Part shown: positions 62,751-64,000 of the stretch, in pieces
Position numbering within the stretch: the stretch's first letter is position 1
Layout: each line of letters begins with the position of its first letter
From: Bacillota bacterium
GTDB taxonomy: Bacteria > Bacillota > Clostridia > DSM-8532
Direction of reading: 5' to 3'
Assembly (NCBI GenBank): GCA_023440865.1
Contig: JAEXRM010000033.1
Span: 14,462 to 78,461, forward strand
Length of the DNA: 64,000 nucleotides
Notes under the pieces: model-generated
What the model was told of the DNA's origin: nothing
The model's input: the letters and a program-made list of their open reading frames with translations, nothing else
Databases searched by the model: none
Translations under genes and position numbers: made by a program

Positions 62751-63887
62751 TCATGTCCCCCCCTGCGACAGATCGGGCAGAATCGTCCGCAGCGCCTCGA
62801 CCAGACCTTCATTCTCCCCGCGCAACCGCACGGCGACGCGGAAGAAGGAGGCATCGAGCCCATGGAAGTTCGATGCGTTGCGCAGGAGGAACCCATGCTC
62901 CGCCATCCGGTCGACGAGCGGTGCCGCCGGCACACCGGCGCGACAGAGCAGGAAGTTCGTGTCCGGACGCCATACGGTCAGGATCGCATGCCCCTTTCCC
63001 GCTCCATCGTGGCAGGATCCCTCCGGCACGCCGCACAGGGCTCCCGACAGGCCATGCAGCGCCCCATGCAGCCAGTCCGGCTCCGTGTCCAGCCAGTCTC
63101 GTGTCTGCGCCAGATACGGTTCCAGTTTCGGCATCACTGCCCCCACCGTCTGTGCCAGCGCATTCACCGACCAGGGAATCTGCCGCGACTTCATGCGGGC
63201 GATCCAATCCGGGTGGCCCAGCGCATACCCGAGCCGCAGGCCGGGAATGGCAAGCAGCTTCGTGAGCGCCCGCAGCACGATCAGGTTCGGGTGGCTCGCA
63301 AGCAGTGGAACAAAGCTGTTTGCCGCGCCTTCCTTCGTCAGCTCCACAAACGCTTCGTCGACCACGACCCAGTCGCAGGCCGCCAGCCACGCATCCAGAC
63401 AGGCACGGTCCAGCAGGCGCGACGTCGGATTGTTCGGATGCCCGAGGATGACGCCGGCGTACCGCCGGGTCGGGACGGGAACCGTGAACGCATCCATCGC
63501 CACCGGCACCACGACATGACCCTGCTGCGTTGCGGCCATGCGATACTCACCGAAGCAGGGAACCGGAAGCGCCACCTCGCCTCTGGGCAGGACGGACAGC
63601 GCCAGATGCAGCGCCTCGCTTGCACCGTTGGCCGGAAGGCACCCGGCCGGCTCCACGCCCGCCCACAGCGCCAGCGCCGCGCGCAACGACACGGAATCGG
63701 GATCGGGATATCGGGCCAGCCGCCCACCGGAGATCGCGGCATGCAACGCCTCGGCCAGCACGGCAGGAACGCCCAGCGGATTGATGTTGGCCGAGTAATC
63801 GATCCAGTCTTCGCGGGCATACCGCTGCGAGGCCAAGCGCAGGTTGCCGCCGTGATCCGGAACCGTGCCGTCGATCATCAAGCCCAT
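62751..63887 (-). CDS. cobD: CobD-like PLP-dependent L-threonine-phosphate decarboxylase
   Basis: Predicted 378-residue PLP enzyme of the aminotransferase I/II fold. It starts with the CobD-type HGGNLRLASQRY and YSANINPLG; the PLP lysine is in ALTKLLAIPGLRLGYALG. It would make aminopropanol phosphate for cobalamin; HisC-type aminotransferases are the alternative. The frame stays open upstream through a 24-bp repeat to the window edge, encoding GGRLDGGM-like octapeptides, so the start is uncertain: 63887 directly follows the repeat, and ATG 63878 has AGGA eight bases upstream. Confidence 0.82.
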   Translation of the reverse strand: MGLMIDGTVPDHGGNLRLASQRYAREDWIDYSANINPLGVPAVLAEALHAAISGGRLARYPDPDSVSLRAALALWAGVEPAGCLPANGASEALHLALSVLPRGEVALPVPCFGEYRMAATQQGHVVVPVAMDAFTVPVPTRRYAGVILGHPNNPTSRLLDRACLDAWLAACDWVVVDEAFVELTKEGAANSFVPLLASHPNLIVLRALTKLLAIPGLRLGYALGHPDWIARMKSRQIPWSVNALAQTVGAVMPKLEPYLAQTRDWLDTEPDWLHGALHGLSGALCGVPEGSCHDGAGKGHAILTVWRPDTNFLLCRAGVPAAPLVDRMAEHGFLLRNASNFHGLDASFFRVAVRLRGENEGLVEALRTILPDLSQGGT

Positions 63888-64000
63888 CCTGCCGTCCATT
63901 CCGTTGTCCGGCCTGCCGCCCATTCCGCCATCCAACCTGCCGCCCATTCCGCCATCCAACCTGTCGCCCATTCCGCCATCCAACCTGCCGCCCATTCCGC
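63888..64000. repeat. 24-bp tandem repeat at the window edge
   Basis: Units at 63888, 63912, 63936, 63960 and a partial at 63984, based on CCTGCCGCCCATTCCGCC. The first is diverged and the others nearly identical. On the minus strand the repeat is in frame with the CobD-like gene and reads as a Met-Gly-Gly-Arg-Leu-Asp-Gly-Gly octapeptide. The array may continue beyond the window. Confidence 0.92.

Overview
The window is GC-rich DNA with densely packed genes. Shine-Dalgarno sites are strong (AAGGAG/GGAGG) and promoters are of the sigma-70/sigma-A type. Lipoprotein binding proteins, YesM/YesN-type two-component regulation, LplB/LplC-type sugar permeases, hydrogenase maturation genes and many Fe-S flavoproteins suggest an anaerobic, motile, sugar-using bacterium. 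A high-GC member of the Bacillota (Clostridia-like) is my best guess; this is inference, since no rRNA or other marker gene is present. No tRNA, rRNA, CRISPR array, transposase or phage gene was seen.

Layout. 0.1-5 kb: AraC regulator, ZIP metal transporter, PAS-GGDEF cyclase and chemoreceptor (+). 5-14.6 kb (-): YtfQRT/YjfF-like sugar ABC transporter, preceded by a response regulator, a histidine kinase and a second sugar-binding lipoprotein that together look like its sensory module. 14.8-15.3 kb: 3' remnant of an AAC(3) acetyltransferase. 15.5-24.5 kb (+): arsenic/redox island with two ArsR regulators, ArsP/YraQ-like permease, ferredoxin, membrane thioredoxin, CcdA, mini-thioredoxin, Acr3, a CoA-disulfide-reductase/rhodanese fusion, a NapH-like Fe-S membrane protein and its partner. 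24.7-27 kb: HD hydrolase and an AraC/GyrI-like fusion. 27.1-34.4 kb (-): heptose-type operon (HAD phosphatase, deoxyhypusine-synthase-like protein, sugar kinase fused to a GmhA-like isomerase) behind a consensus promoter with two operator palindromes, plus a ROK regulator and a beta-helix protein. 34.6-47.5 kb (+): GntR regulator, split transketolase, two dehydrogenases, an oligosaccharide ABC transporter, a converging M23-like gene and an intracellular-type GH9 enzyme. 47.6-53.5 kb: two overlapping CrtI-like FAD enzymes, PhzF and a divergent MFS exporter. 53.7-57.3 kb: binding lipoprotein plus GGDEF-EAL sensor. 57.4-61.4 kb (-): hypA, a large Fe-S flavoprotein and hypB. 61.7-64 kb (-): PAS-GGDEF cyclase and a CobD-like gene with a repeat at its 5' end.

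The feature that runs through the whole window is a set of short tandem repeats with unrelated sequences and different periods (9, 12, 21, 22, 24, 28, 33, 36, 41 and 42 bp). They sit in intergenic gaps or at gene ends, and at least one seems to be copied from the 3' end of the neighbouring gene. The loci most worth testing are the heptose-type operon, the hypA-flavoprotein-hypB operon with its two matching palindromes, and the arsenic/redox island.
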